Below are positions 1 to 6,024 of a stretch of 6,757 nucleotides of DNA, piece after piece. The DNA comes from Deltaproteobacteria bacterium. GTDB lineage: Bacteria > Myxococcota > B64-G9. Position 1 is the first letter of the stretch. Every line of letters starts with the position of its first letter. The position numbers were made by a program, and so were the translations under genes. The notes under the pieces are model-generated. The model was not told the origin of the DNA. It made no database searches and saw nothing but the letters and a program-made list of their open reading frames with translations. The stretch covers positions 1-6,757 of the forward strand of contig JAUVAM010000212.1 of the NCBI GenBank assembly GCA_030591745.1, written 5' to 3'.

Positions 1-1
1 A

Positions 2-241
2 ATCCCCATAAACACCAGTGGCGGCCTGGAATCGCGTGGCCACCCCATCGGGGCTTCGGGCCTGGCGCAGATCCATGAACTCGTGACACAGCTGCGGGGT
101 CAGGCCGGAGACAGGCAGGTGGAAGGCGCGCGCTTGGCCATCGCGGAAAACGGAGGCGGCGCCCTGGGTGTGGAGGAGGCCGCCATGGCTGTCCATATTC
201 TCGAGGGTCCCATTGCGCCCGGAAAACAGAGCGCCAAATGA
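2..241 (+). CDS. SCP-x/lipid-transfer-type thiolase, C-terminal fragment
   Basis: This is the last 79 codons of a thiolase-superfamily enzyme whose start lies before the window. The frame is open from base 2 to a TGA at 239-241. The translation begins [21 protein letters not shown], and its GHPIGASG is the thiolase active-site histidine motif (GHPxGxxG). About 45 residues later comes ENGGGALG, at the place where biosynthetic and degradative thiolases carry the second catalytic cysteine in a C-x-GGG-x-G motif; here that position is Asn. Cysteine loss at this site is seen in SCP-x/lipid-transfer-type thiolases and related family members, so I place it there rather than with FadA or PhaA. Members act on acyl-CoA in fatty-acid or sterol side-chain metabolism. 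The stop overlaps the start of the acyl-CoA ligase (ATGA, 238-241), so the two are probably co-translated. The substrate cannot be told from this fragment. Confidence 0.9.
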   Translation: MPINTSGGLESRGHPIGASGLAQIHELVTQLRGQAGDRQVEGARLAIAENGGGALGVEEAAMAVHILEGPIAPGKQSAK

Positions 242-1920
242 ACAAGCTCTCTTTGGGATTCAACATCGCCAAATCGCTATCCAAGTTCTGCCTGGCGGAA
301 TTTCGGCGCTCGACCTTACTTGCGAATTTGCCTGGTTTGCCCAAACTGCAAATCGCAAAAGAGATGTCCTGGGGTGAGTTGGTGGCCGAAAAGGCGGCCC
401 GCTATGGAGACCGGACATTCCTGCGCTTTGAGGATCAGACGCTCAGCTATGCCGACATGAATGATCGCGCCAACCAGCTCGCCAACTTCCTGAAAGGCCA
501 CGGCGGGGGCCGAGGCGTGGGCGTCGCCATGCTGATGGCGAACTCGCCTCGTTTCTTGGATGTATTTTTTGGTTTGCAGAAGATAGGCATGTACGCCGTG
601 CCGGTAAACACATCTCTCAAGGGCGATAGTTTGCGCTATATCCTGGAGCATTGCGACGCCAAGATAGCGTTTGTAGACGAAGCCTTCGCGGAAGAGTTTT
701 TCGAAGCCGCAGGGGATCTGGAGCAGTTCGACCGGATCATCATCAACGGCCGTCCGCCCGCTGGAACCCATGATGCGCGGCTTGTCTCTTTGGACAATGC
801 CTATGACGAAGCCAAAGAGGATCCGGGTATCGGCCATGACCCGGACGACATCTGCCTGATCATGTACACCTCGGGCACCACAGGACGGTCCAAGGGGGTC
901 GTCTACAGATATCGCAAATCGAGCGTCAAGCTGCTCTCTTTGGTCGCCAGCTTGCTCTACGACAAGAACGATGTCTTATACACCTGCATGCCGCTTTTCC
1001 ACGGCAACGCGCTGTTCGTGACCACGACTTGCGCCATGCACGTGGGTGCCCAGGTCGCCTTGTCGAAAAAGTTTTCCGCCAGTCGATTTTTTGAAGAGAT
1101 CAGGCAGGTCGGCGCAACGAGCTTCAACACCATCGGGGCGATGATTCCGATTCTGATGAAGCAGCCCGAACAGCCGGAGGACTCACAGAACAGGGTCAAG
1201 TTCATCATTTCCGCGGCTTGCCCGGTGGATCTCTGGGAGGCTTTCGAGAAGCGCTTTGGGTTTAAGATCTACGAAACCTACGGCGCGGTGGACGGTGGAG
1301 GAAAGACCATCTTGAATCTGGGCACGGGGCCCGTGGGTTCAATTGGCAAGCCGCCCATGAAACTCAAATATCGCCTGGTGGATTCTGAAATGCGTGATGT
1401 GCCCGACGGTGCACCGGGCGAGTTAGTCTTCGCCGCGGGCAAGAGCAAAAAAGCCGGCGTGGAGTATTACAAGGACGAAAAAGCCTCGGGCAAGAAGCAA
1501 AAATCCGGGTGGATTTTCACAGGCGATCTGATGAAGCGCGACAAGAAGGGGTATTTGTACTTCACCGGGCGCAACACCGAATCCATGCGCATCAAGGGGG
1601 AAAACGTTTCCGCCTTCGAGGTGGAAAACACCCTGCACAAGCATCCTGCGGTTTTGGAGGTAGCGGTCTTTGCCGTGCCCTCCGATTTGGCGGAAGACGA
1701 CATCATGGCTTGCGTAAGCCTGGTTGAGGGCAAATCAGTGGCTGAATCGGAACTGGTGGCATTCGCCAGAAAAAACCTGCCGAAGTTCGCTGTACCGAGG
1801 TACGTCAAAATCGTCAAAGAGTTTTCAAAGACCGTCACGCAACGCATCAAGAAAAAAGAGCTAGAAGACAAAGGGGTTGTGGCTGGAACCTATGACGCAG
1901 CAAAGGACGCATTCGCATGA
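238..1920 (+). CDS. Acyl-CoA synthetase (AMP-forming), long-chain/FATP-like
   Basis: This 560-residue member of the ANL adenylating superfamily is expected to activate a carboxylic acid to its acyl-AMP and then its acyl-CoA, probably at the inner face of the cytoplasmic membrane. The phosphate-binding loop [11 protein letters not shown] is at residues 210-220, PLFHGNA at 252-258, the adenine-site motif [10 protein letters not shown] at 345-354, the ribose-binding Asp in FTGDL at 430, and the hinge region with Arg445 followed by RIKGENVS at 451-458. Length and motifs match long-chain and very-long-chain ligases of the FadD6/FATP/CaiC type. At the C-terminal A10 site, where TGK carries the catalytic Lys, it reads TQR (534-536), so Arg536 sits at the Lys position. 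The ATG at 238 overlaps the thiolase stop as ATGA. No strong ribosome binding site precedes it, which fits coupled translation. Chain-length preference cannot be read from the sequence. Confidence 0.95.
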   Translation: MNKLSLGFNIAKSLSKFCLAEFRRSTLLANLPGLPKLQIAKEMSWGELVAEKAARYGDRTFLRFEDQTLSYADMNDRANQLANFLKGHGGGRGVGVAMLMANSPRFLDVFFGLQKIGMYAVPVNTSLKGDSLRYILEHCDAKIAFVDEAFAEEFFEAAGDLEQFDRIIINGRPPAGTHDARLVSLDNAYDEAKEDPGIGHDPDDICLIMYTSGTTGRSKGVVYRYRKSSVKLLSLVASLLYDKNDVLYTCMPLFHGNALFVTTTCAMHVGAQVALSKKFSASRFFEEIRQVGATSFNTIGAMIPILMKQPEQPEDSQNRVKFIISAACPVDLWEAFEKRFGFKIYETYGAVDGGGKTILNLGTGPVGSIGKPPMKLKYRLVDSEMRDVPDGAPGELVFAAGKSKKAGVEYYKDEKASGKKQKSGWIFTGDLMKRDKKGYLYFTGRNTESMRIKGENVSAFEVENTLHKHPAVLEVAVFAVPSDLAEDDIMACVSLVEGKSVAESELVAFARKNLPKFAVPRYVKIVKEFSKTVTQRIKKKELEDKGVVAGTYDAAKDAFA

Positions 1921-2306
1921 GAAATCCAGGCTTCTGGCGTGGGACTTTCATCGCGGCATCTGGCTGGAACCTGGGCGCCTGCGCCTTGGGTCTCTTGTGT
2001 TATGAGTTCTCAATAGACTTGCTCTTCGGTACCATGGCCGGGCCCGAAAGCTTCAGGGCGGAACTCTTCTTCCGATTTTTCGTAGCGTCGGTGGGTGTAT
2101 TCGGGCTGGGCTATTTCATGGTGGCCAGGAAGTTGGAAGCCAACCGTGACATTGTCTGGCTGGGCCTGTTCGCAAAGTTGGTGATCTTTGTGACCGTCGT
2201 TATCTGCTTCATCCAGGGGCTGGTGACGCATTGGTTCTTAGGCGCCGCCATCGGTGATTTCTTGTGGTCTTTTCTATTCATAGCGTTTTTGGTGAACCGA
2301 AAATGA
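1917..2306 (+). CDS. Small four-helix membrane protein
   Basis: This is a 129-residue very hydrophobic protein with four likely membrane helices at about residues 10-29, 51-70, 79-100 and 105-126. It has no signal peptide. The loop between helices 2 and 3 reads YFMVARKLEANRDIVWLG, followed by AKL at the start of the third helix, and the last helix starts with GDFLWS. This pattern resembles a group of small uncharacterised four-helix bacterial membrane proteins, to which I cannot give a name. The ATG overlaps the ligase stop (ATGA, 1917-1920), and AAAGGA at 1902-1907 lies 9 bases upstream as a plausible ribosome binding site. Its stop again overlaps the next start. Being held between an acyl-CoA ligase and a redox enzyme suggests a membrane partner, for example docking or lipid handling, but that is inference only. 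Confidence 0.87.
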   Translation: MRNPGFWRGTFIAASGWNLGACALGLLCYEFSIDLLFGTMAGPESFRAELFFRFFVASVGVFGLGYFMVARKLEANRDIVWLGLFAKLVIFVTVVICFIQGLVTHWFLGAAIGDFLWSFLFIAFLVNRK

Positions 2307-3403
2307 AAGACAACCCGCTAAAAAACTCGCCCCTGTCGCCGCTTTACTCATACGAAGAGGGCATGGACTTCAACGCGGTCGAGCGTGTGATCATGGATCG
2401 CCGCAGCGTACGGTCTTTCAAAAAGGAGCCACCACCGGATTCCATGATCCGTCGCGTCTTAGAGGCAGGTCGCTTTGCGCCCTCGGCCGGCAACGCACAG
2501 CCCTGGAGATTCGTCGTGGTCACGGACCCCGAGCTGCTCGAGCAAATGGAGCGCGACACCCAGAAAAAAACCCGTTTCCTGATGAAGTTTTTGGACTACC
2601 AAAAAAGCGCCTGGCGCAGGTGGCTGCTCAAGCCCCTGATCAAGTTCATCACCCGGTTTATGCCAACGCAATTGCATCCAATACCCTACAACTTGATGCG
2701 GCAAATCGCCGAGGACAAAGCGCCCGTCTATCATGGCGCGCCGGTCATGATCTTGTTGCTCAGCGACAAACGAGGCGTGGGCACGCCGCCTTTGGATCTC
2801 GGCATTTGCGGGCAGAACATGGTCATCGCGGCCCACAGCCTGGGCCTTGGCACCTGCTGGATCGGGATGATCACCGTCACGATGAAGATGCGCAAGTGGA
2901 GAAAATTCTTCAATGTAAAATACCCCTATGAATTATCCGACTGCCTGATTCTCGGCTGGCCCAAGCGTCCCTTCGACGGCCCGGTGGAGCGCGAGGCGCA
3001 GGTCGTGGAATGGTTCGACAAAGCCGGCAAACGAACCGAAGACGAGGGCCTGAAGGTCGCCAATCTACGATTCGGTGACCGAATGCGGATCCCAAATTAT
3101 TTCTCCGAAGCGCATGTGAGTTCGGGTCAAATCGAGTTCGATCCGAACTTATGCCATGGCTGTGGCGTTTGTGCCGACATCTGTCCCGCCCGTGGGCTGG
3201 TCATGGAGAAACGCGCCCTCGGCAAGTTAAAGCTGCCTCGATTGATCGAGTCGGCCCCTGGGGTGAGCCTCTGCATGACCTGCGGCGATTGCCGTGCAGC
3301 CTGCCCAACAGGCGCGATCCAACTCCTTCGCGGATACAACACAAACTATTTATACAAAAAACTCTCTCAGACCCCTGAGCTCAAGCCTCCCAGGAAGTAC
3401 TGA
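2303..3403 (+). CDS. Nitroreductase-family flavoprotein fused to C-terminal 2[4Fe-4S] ferredoxin domain
   Basis: This 366-residue protein is a probable FMN-dependent oxidoreductase with built-in electron-transfer clusters. The nitroreductase fold occupies about residues 22-235: the FMN-phosphate motif RRSVRSF is at 33-39, APSAGNAQPWRF follows, and GQNMVIAAHSLGLGTCWIG is at 170-188. A basic, hydrophobic insert at about 90-135 (KKTRFLMKFL, then RRWLLKPLIKFI) could touch the membrane or a partner. The C-terminus has two complete cluster motifs, C284/C287/C290/C294-P and C324/C327/C330/C334-P, with a 29-residue stretch between them. Ferredoxin-nitroreductase proteins often carry the ferredoxin at the N-terminus, so the order here is notable. 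I chose ATG 2303 over an in-frame ATG at 2264 because it gives the same ATGA overlap (2303-2306) as the two genes before it and has GGTGA 7 bases upstream. The substrate is unknown; a double bond of an acyl-CoA-derived or quinone-like compound is possible. Confidence 0.93.
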   Translation: MKDNPLKNSPLSPLYSYEEGMDFNAVERVIMDRRSVRSFKKEPPPDSMIRRVLEAGRFAPSAGNAQPWRFVVVTDPELLEQMERDTQKKTRFLMKFLDYQKSAWRRWLLKPLIKFITRFMPTQLHPIPYNLMRQIAEDKAPVYHGAPVMILLLSDKRGVGTPPLDLGICGQNMVIAAHSLGLGTCWIGMITVTMKMRKWRKFFNVKYPYELSDCLILGWPKRPFDGPVEREAQVVEWFDKAGKRTEDEGLKVANLRFGDRMRIPNYFSEAHVSSGQIEFDPNLCHGCGVCADICPARGLVMEKRALGKLKLPRLIESAPGVSLCMTCGDCRAACPTGAIQLLRGYNTNYLYKKLSQTPELKPPRKY

Positions 3404-4480
3404 ATGGGATCCAAGATCATGCTACTGACGAGTCTTGTCGCTTCTCTGTTGGGATTGTTTTCCTGCTGCTACCCCAAGCCCAGCCTGAAAATTGAGACGG
3501 CTTCCGATGGGACAAAAGCCGTCAAGATCACCTACCCAACGCCCAGAGGGTCCATGCGCGACACGGCCTTCAAGGATGACAAATGGGCCATCATCTTTAG
3601 CATCCACGACTACAAGAAGATTTCATTCCCTCCGCCCGGGGCGATCACCGATAGCAAGCGGTTTTACTATTTCAGCCTTCTGGATAAAGACCTTTCACCT
3701 CTTGTCGAAGAACCCATCCTCTTTGAAAAATTCGACACCGGAGAACAGAGCCTGGGATATATCTTTTCAATTTTTGCGACAGAGACGGGATTCGTGGCTG
3801 TCTACGTCGTGTATCGCGATTTCTATTTTCAAAAATTTGGGTTGGATGGAAAAACCATCGGGGACAAACAAAAATTCTATTCCATAAAAAAACCGCCTGT
3901 AGTTCGAGACAGGGTCATGGCCACTTCATACGAGGCTGGAGACATCTACCTTGTCCTCCGCCAAAAACCGGAGGATTTTTATTCAGGCAAATGGGGCATC
4001 AACCTTGTGAGGCACAACATCGAGGGGAACAAAACACAAACCTTCAAGAACATCTTCCCAAATGAAACAGAAGCAGGTTGGTATCATGCCAAGGGAATGG
4101 ACGTTCATTTCTCGGGCCAGTCCATGCTTGCCACATGGATCGACGGAAAAGAATTGCGAGACAAGCCGGAAGACACTAGCTACAAACTGTCCGCCAGCCT
4201 GCATTTTGCTCATTGCTCAACCCAGGACATGAAATGCAAGCGTTCCACCATCGACAAAAAGACCAAGGACTACTATTCACCAGAGCTCCGTTTTGTTGTT
4301 CGCGACAAGAAAATATCCATTGTCCTTCATGACGACGAAAGCACATGGAAACAAGACATCGGGCCGGACGGAACACTCACGAGCCAAATCGTAAAACTGA
4401 GTGACAAAGAAAAAGAAGAACTCCTGCCGCATCACTACGCAAAAAAACACTTCCCATACAAAATCAACATTGGAAAATAA
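3404..4480 (+). CDS. Putative lipoprotein, beta-rich, possibly propeller-like
   Basis: I do not recognise the family of this 358-residue protein. Residues 1-20 form a short signal sequence (Lys4, then hydrophobic MLLTSLVASLLGLFS) ending in a lipobox-like LFSC, with Cys21 the likely lipidated residue and a second Cys at 22. It is therefore probably exported and anchored in a membrane. The rest has no membrane helix and is rich in short beta-type segments. Recurrent turns of the type L-D-x-D/G (LLDKDLSPL near 92-100, FGLDGKTIG at 145-153, IGPDGTLTS near 319-327) separate strands such as WAIIFSI, FVAVYVV, IYLVLRQ and SMLATWI. This suggests a beta-propeller, but without a diagnostic motif. The ATG directly follows the nitroreductase stop with no spacing, and AGGA at 3392-3395 is a usable ribosome binding site. 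The gene is AT-richer than those before it, so its functional link to them is uncertain. Confidence 0.83.
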   Translation: MGSKIMLLTSLVASLLGLFSCCYPKPSLKIETASDGTKAVKITYPTPRGSMRDTAFKDDKWAIIFSIHDYKKISFPPPGAITDSKRFYYFSLLDKDLSPLVEEPILFEKFDTGEQSLGYIFSIFATETGFVAVYVVYRDFYFQKFGLDGKTIGDKQKFYSIKKPPVVRDRVMATSYEAGDIYLVLRQKPEDFYSGKWGINLVRHNIEGNKTQTFKNIFPNETEAGWYHAKGMDVHFSGQSMLATWIDGKELRDKPEDTSYKLSASLHFAHCSTQDMKCKRSTIDKKTKDYYSPELRFVVRDKKISIVLHDDESTWKQDIGPDGTLTSQIVKLSDKEKEELLPHHYAKKHFPYKINIGK

Positions 4481-4495
4481 GTATCAAGTGTCGTG

Positions 4496-5182
4496 TTACC
4501 AGTTCCTGCGGTTCCTGCCCCGCCCTTGATGTCCACCTCTTCTATTTCTCATTCTTCCAGGGCGTTGAACCTCTTTCAACATGAGTAAGAGAACCGCCGG
4601 CTGGAGCTTGTTGTTTTTCGCGATTGACTGGATATTCTCTTCGGACGATGTAACAACCACGTTCATTTCGTTCAACTTATTGAGAGCTTCATCAAGATCG
4701 ATTCGTGTCTTTTCACAAAACGACTTCAGTGAGTGCATTTCCGCATGTTCGTTCGGTGCTGATTCTTGTACCCATGAGCCCTTGATGTACTCACTCAGGT
4801 CAAGAAGGTAGCCGATCGGCGGGATATGCCACAGTGCGCTTACCGAGATGAAAAGCGCCAGCGCCAATGAGAGCACCAATTCCATACGCAGTCTAATGCC
4901 CTGGGTGAGCTTTATCCTGAGGTGACCGATCAGTGACTTCCAATTGTACCCAACATGGAACGCTCCCGCGATGACGAAAAAGAAGCCAGAGATGATATGG
5001 AGACCATCCCAGTTTTCCTTACCAAGGCCGAGAAAGCGCCAGTCATTCCAGAAAGCAATTCTGCCATGAGGTTCGATATACAGGACAAGACCGGTGACAC
5101 CCAGGATCAGAAAGGACCAAGAACAGAGCAGCGAGACAAATGCACGTCCCTTGATCTTTCGTTCTTTGTTTTGTTCTTGCAT
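4496..5182 (-). CDS. DUF4405-type cytochrome-b-like membrane protein with C-terminal helical domain and Arg-rich tail
   Basis: This is a 228-residue protein with three likely membrane helices at about residues 14-36, 60-80 and 100-127. The stretch YIEPHGRIAFWNDW, then FLGLGKENWDGLH (His62) and FHVGYNW (His76), matches the DUF4405 pattern. These are integral membrane proteins thought to resemble cytochrome b, in which the two histidines spaced 14 apart on helix 2 could bind haem. His119 near the end of helix 3 is another candidate ligand. Residues 146-204 form a soluble helical domain (FCEKTRIDLDEALNKLNE, IQSIAKNNKLQPAVLL) like the small domain found after DUF4405 in some proteins. The last 22 residues (207-228) hold 9 Arg and several Gly. 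ATG 5182 is supported by GGAG six bases upstream. It is probably the last gene of the minus-strand unit, 30 bases after the DUF3014 gene, and ends 15 bases from the convergent lipoprotein gene. Haem binding is inferred, not shown. Confidence 0.87.
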   Translation of the reverse strand: MQEQNKERKIKGRAFVSLLCSWSFLILGVTGLVLYIEPHGRIAFWNDWRFLGLGKENWDGLHIISGFFFVIAGAFHVGYNWKSLIGHLRIKLTQGIRLRMELVLSLALALFISVSALWHIPPIGYLLDLSEYIKGSWVQESAPNEHAEMHSLKSFCEKTRIDLDEALNKLNEMNVVVTSSEENIQSIAKNNKLQPAVLLLMLKEVQRPGRMRNRRGGHQGRGRNRRNW

Positions 5183-5184
5183 GA

Positions 5185-5198
5185 TTGACTCCAGTCAA
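5185..5198 (-). promoter_or_regulatory. Perfect 14-base inverted repeat containing the ribosome binding site of the DUF4405 gene
   Basis: On the minus strand the sequence TTGACTGGAGTCAA is a perfect inverted repeat with 6-base arms around a GG centre. Its core GGAG (5189-5192) is the ribosome binding site, six bases from the ATG at 5182. In RNA it could form a five-pair stem (TTGAC/GTCAA) with the TGGA loop displaying or hiding the Shine-Dalgarno bases. In DNA it could be a dimeric repressor site. The arms are seen directly; a regulatory role is inference. Confidence 0.45.
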
Positions 5199-5212
5199 CA
5201 GCCATTCATCCC

Positions 5213-6013
5213 CTACTGGGGTCGGGGTAGACCGAGGGTCGCACGTAATTTTTCGAGCTTGGCTTGCACCTTTCGGATGTTGTCGGGGCCCATGCGGAAC
5301 AGGTGTTTTTGTGCCGCGCTCATGCCCTCAAGCTCCGTGTCCACGAATTTCAGGTTGACCTCTTCGCGGGCGAGTTCGATGTCGGCCTCCACGATGGGCA
5401 CATCGATGAGTTGTTGTACGGCCTCGGACAGGGCTTGCTTGAAGCGGCGCTCCGGCCTTCCCATTTCGGTGTAGCCCTTCTCCAGCCATGGCATGAGCTT
5501 GCCCATCACCCGGGCGGCAGCCGTCGTATCCAAAGAAGCGAGGGCCAGGGCCAGGCGATCGTAACGGGCGTAGCCCTTGGTATCCAGGTACTCTTTGCCC
5601 TCCCTTTCGAAGACCAAAAATCGGCCTTCGGGTGCCAAGAAGGGAAGCAGCTTGCGCGGGCTCTGACCATTGGCGACGTTTTCCACCGCGGCCACGAACT
5701 TGTCCAAAAGATGCTCGGTGGCCAGCCAATGCACCCACTCGGGTTCGGCGCTCAGACCCACCGAAAGTTCGCGGATTCGGGCATCATCCGGTCGCCCTTC
5801 AGCAGGCACCACGACCGGATTGGGCGCCACCGGAGCCGGAGCCGGCATCGCGGCCGGCACGGACTGCTCCACTTGCGGCTTCCCGTCCACCACCGGAACC
5901 GGCTTGGGCTTTTCCACCTCAGCCTGGTTGAACATGTAAACCCAGGCGCCCGCCCCCGCCACCAACAAGACCACAGCCAACGAAATCAATTTGACCTTGG
6001 CAGATTCTTCCAT
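5213..6013 (-). CDS. DUF3014-type membrane-anchored protein
   Basis: This 266-residue protein has one N-terminal membrane anchor (about residues 7-28, VKLISLAVVLLVAGAGAWVY), a Pro/Ala/Val-rich linker (about 33-75) and a helical, probably periplasmic domain (about 77-262). The domain begins RIRELSVGLSAEPEWVHWLA and contains EHLLDKFVAAVENVANGQSP, a YDRLALALASLD helix and a conserved-looking C-terminal part with VPIVEADIELAREEVNLKF and KHLFRMGPDN. The order of anchor, proline linker and helical domain, together with these phrases, fits DUF3014, a proteobacterial family of unknown function. The start at 6013 has an excellent ribosome binding site, AAGGAG five bases upstream, which overlaps the stop codon of the gene before it. 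Only 9 bases separate the two genes, so they almost certainly share a transcript. No catalytic residues are evident; a structural or scaffolding role is possible but unsupported. Confidence 0.9.
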   Translation of the reverse strand: MEESAKVKLISLAVVLLVAGAGAWVYMFNQAEVEKPKPVPVVDGKPQVEQSVPAAMPAPAPVAPNPVVVPAEGRPDDARIRELSVGLSAEPEWVHWLATEHLLDKFVAAVENVANGQSPRKLLPFLAPEGRFLVFEREGKEYLDTKGYARYDRLALALASLDTTAAARVMGKLMPWLEKGYTEMGRPERRFKQALSEAVQQLIDVPIVEADIELAREEVNLKFVDTELEGMSAAQKHLFRMGPDNIRKVQAKLEKLRATLGLPRPQ

Positions 6014-6018
6014 GGGTT

Positions 6019-6024
6019 CTCCTT
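6019..6024 (-). promoter_or_regulatory. Ribosome binding site of the DUF3014 gene, overlapping the upstream stop
   Basis: On the minus strand AAGGAG lies five bases before the ATG at 6013. Its first two bases are the last two bases of the TAA stop (6025-6023) of the helical-repeat gene. This decides the DUF3014 start and suggests that ribosomes ending the upstream gene can re-initiate here. Confidence 0.8.

Noticed and set aside
316..837. A 173-residue open frame on the minus strand inside the acyl-CoA ligase gene
   Set aside because: It is fully contained in a well-supported ligase gene and has no family features; it is an antisense shadow.
2264..2302. Earlier in-frame ATG for the nitroreductase-ferredoxin
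   Set aside because: It would add 13 residues inside the membrane-protein gene, while ATG 2303 has a ribosome binding site and repeats the ATGA overlap of the preceding genes.
4481..4495. Terminator between the convergent lipoprotein and DUF4405 genes
   Set aside because: The gap is only 15 bases with no stem-loop and no T-run. Nearby A/T-runs (4441-4447, 4610-4618) are not preceded by a convincing hairpin, so any termination signal must lie within coding sequence or be factor-dependent.
5185..5190. TTGACT as a -35 promoter box for the DUF4405 gene
   Set aside because: On the minus strand the TTGACT box of the palindrome sits only about 10 bases before the ATG, leaving no room for a -10 element and leader.
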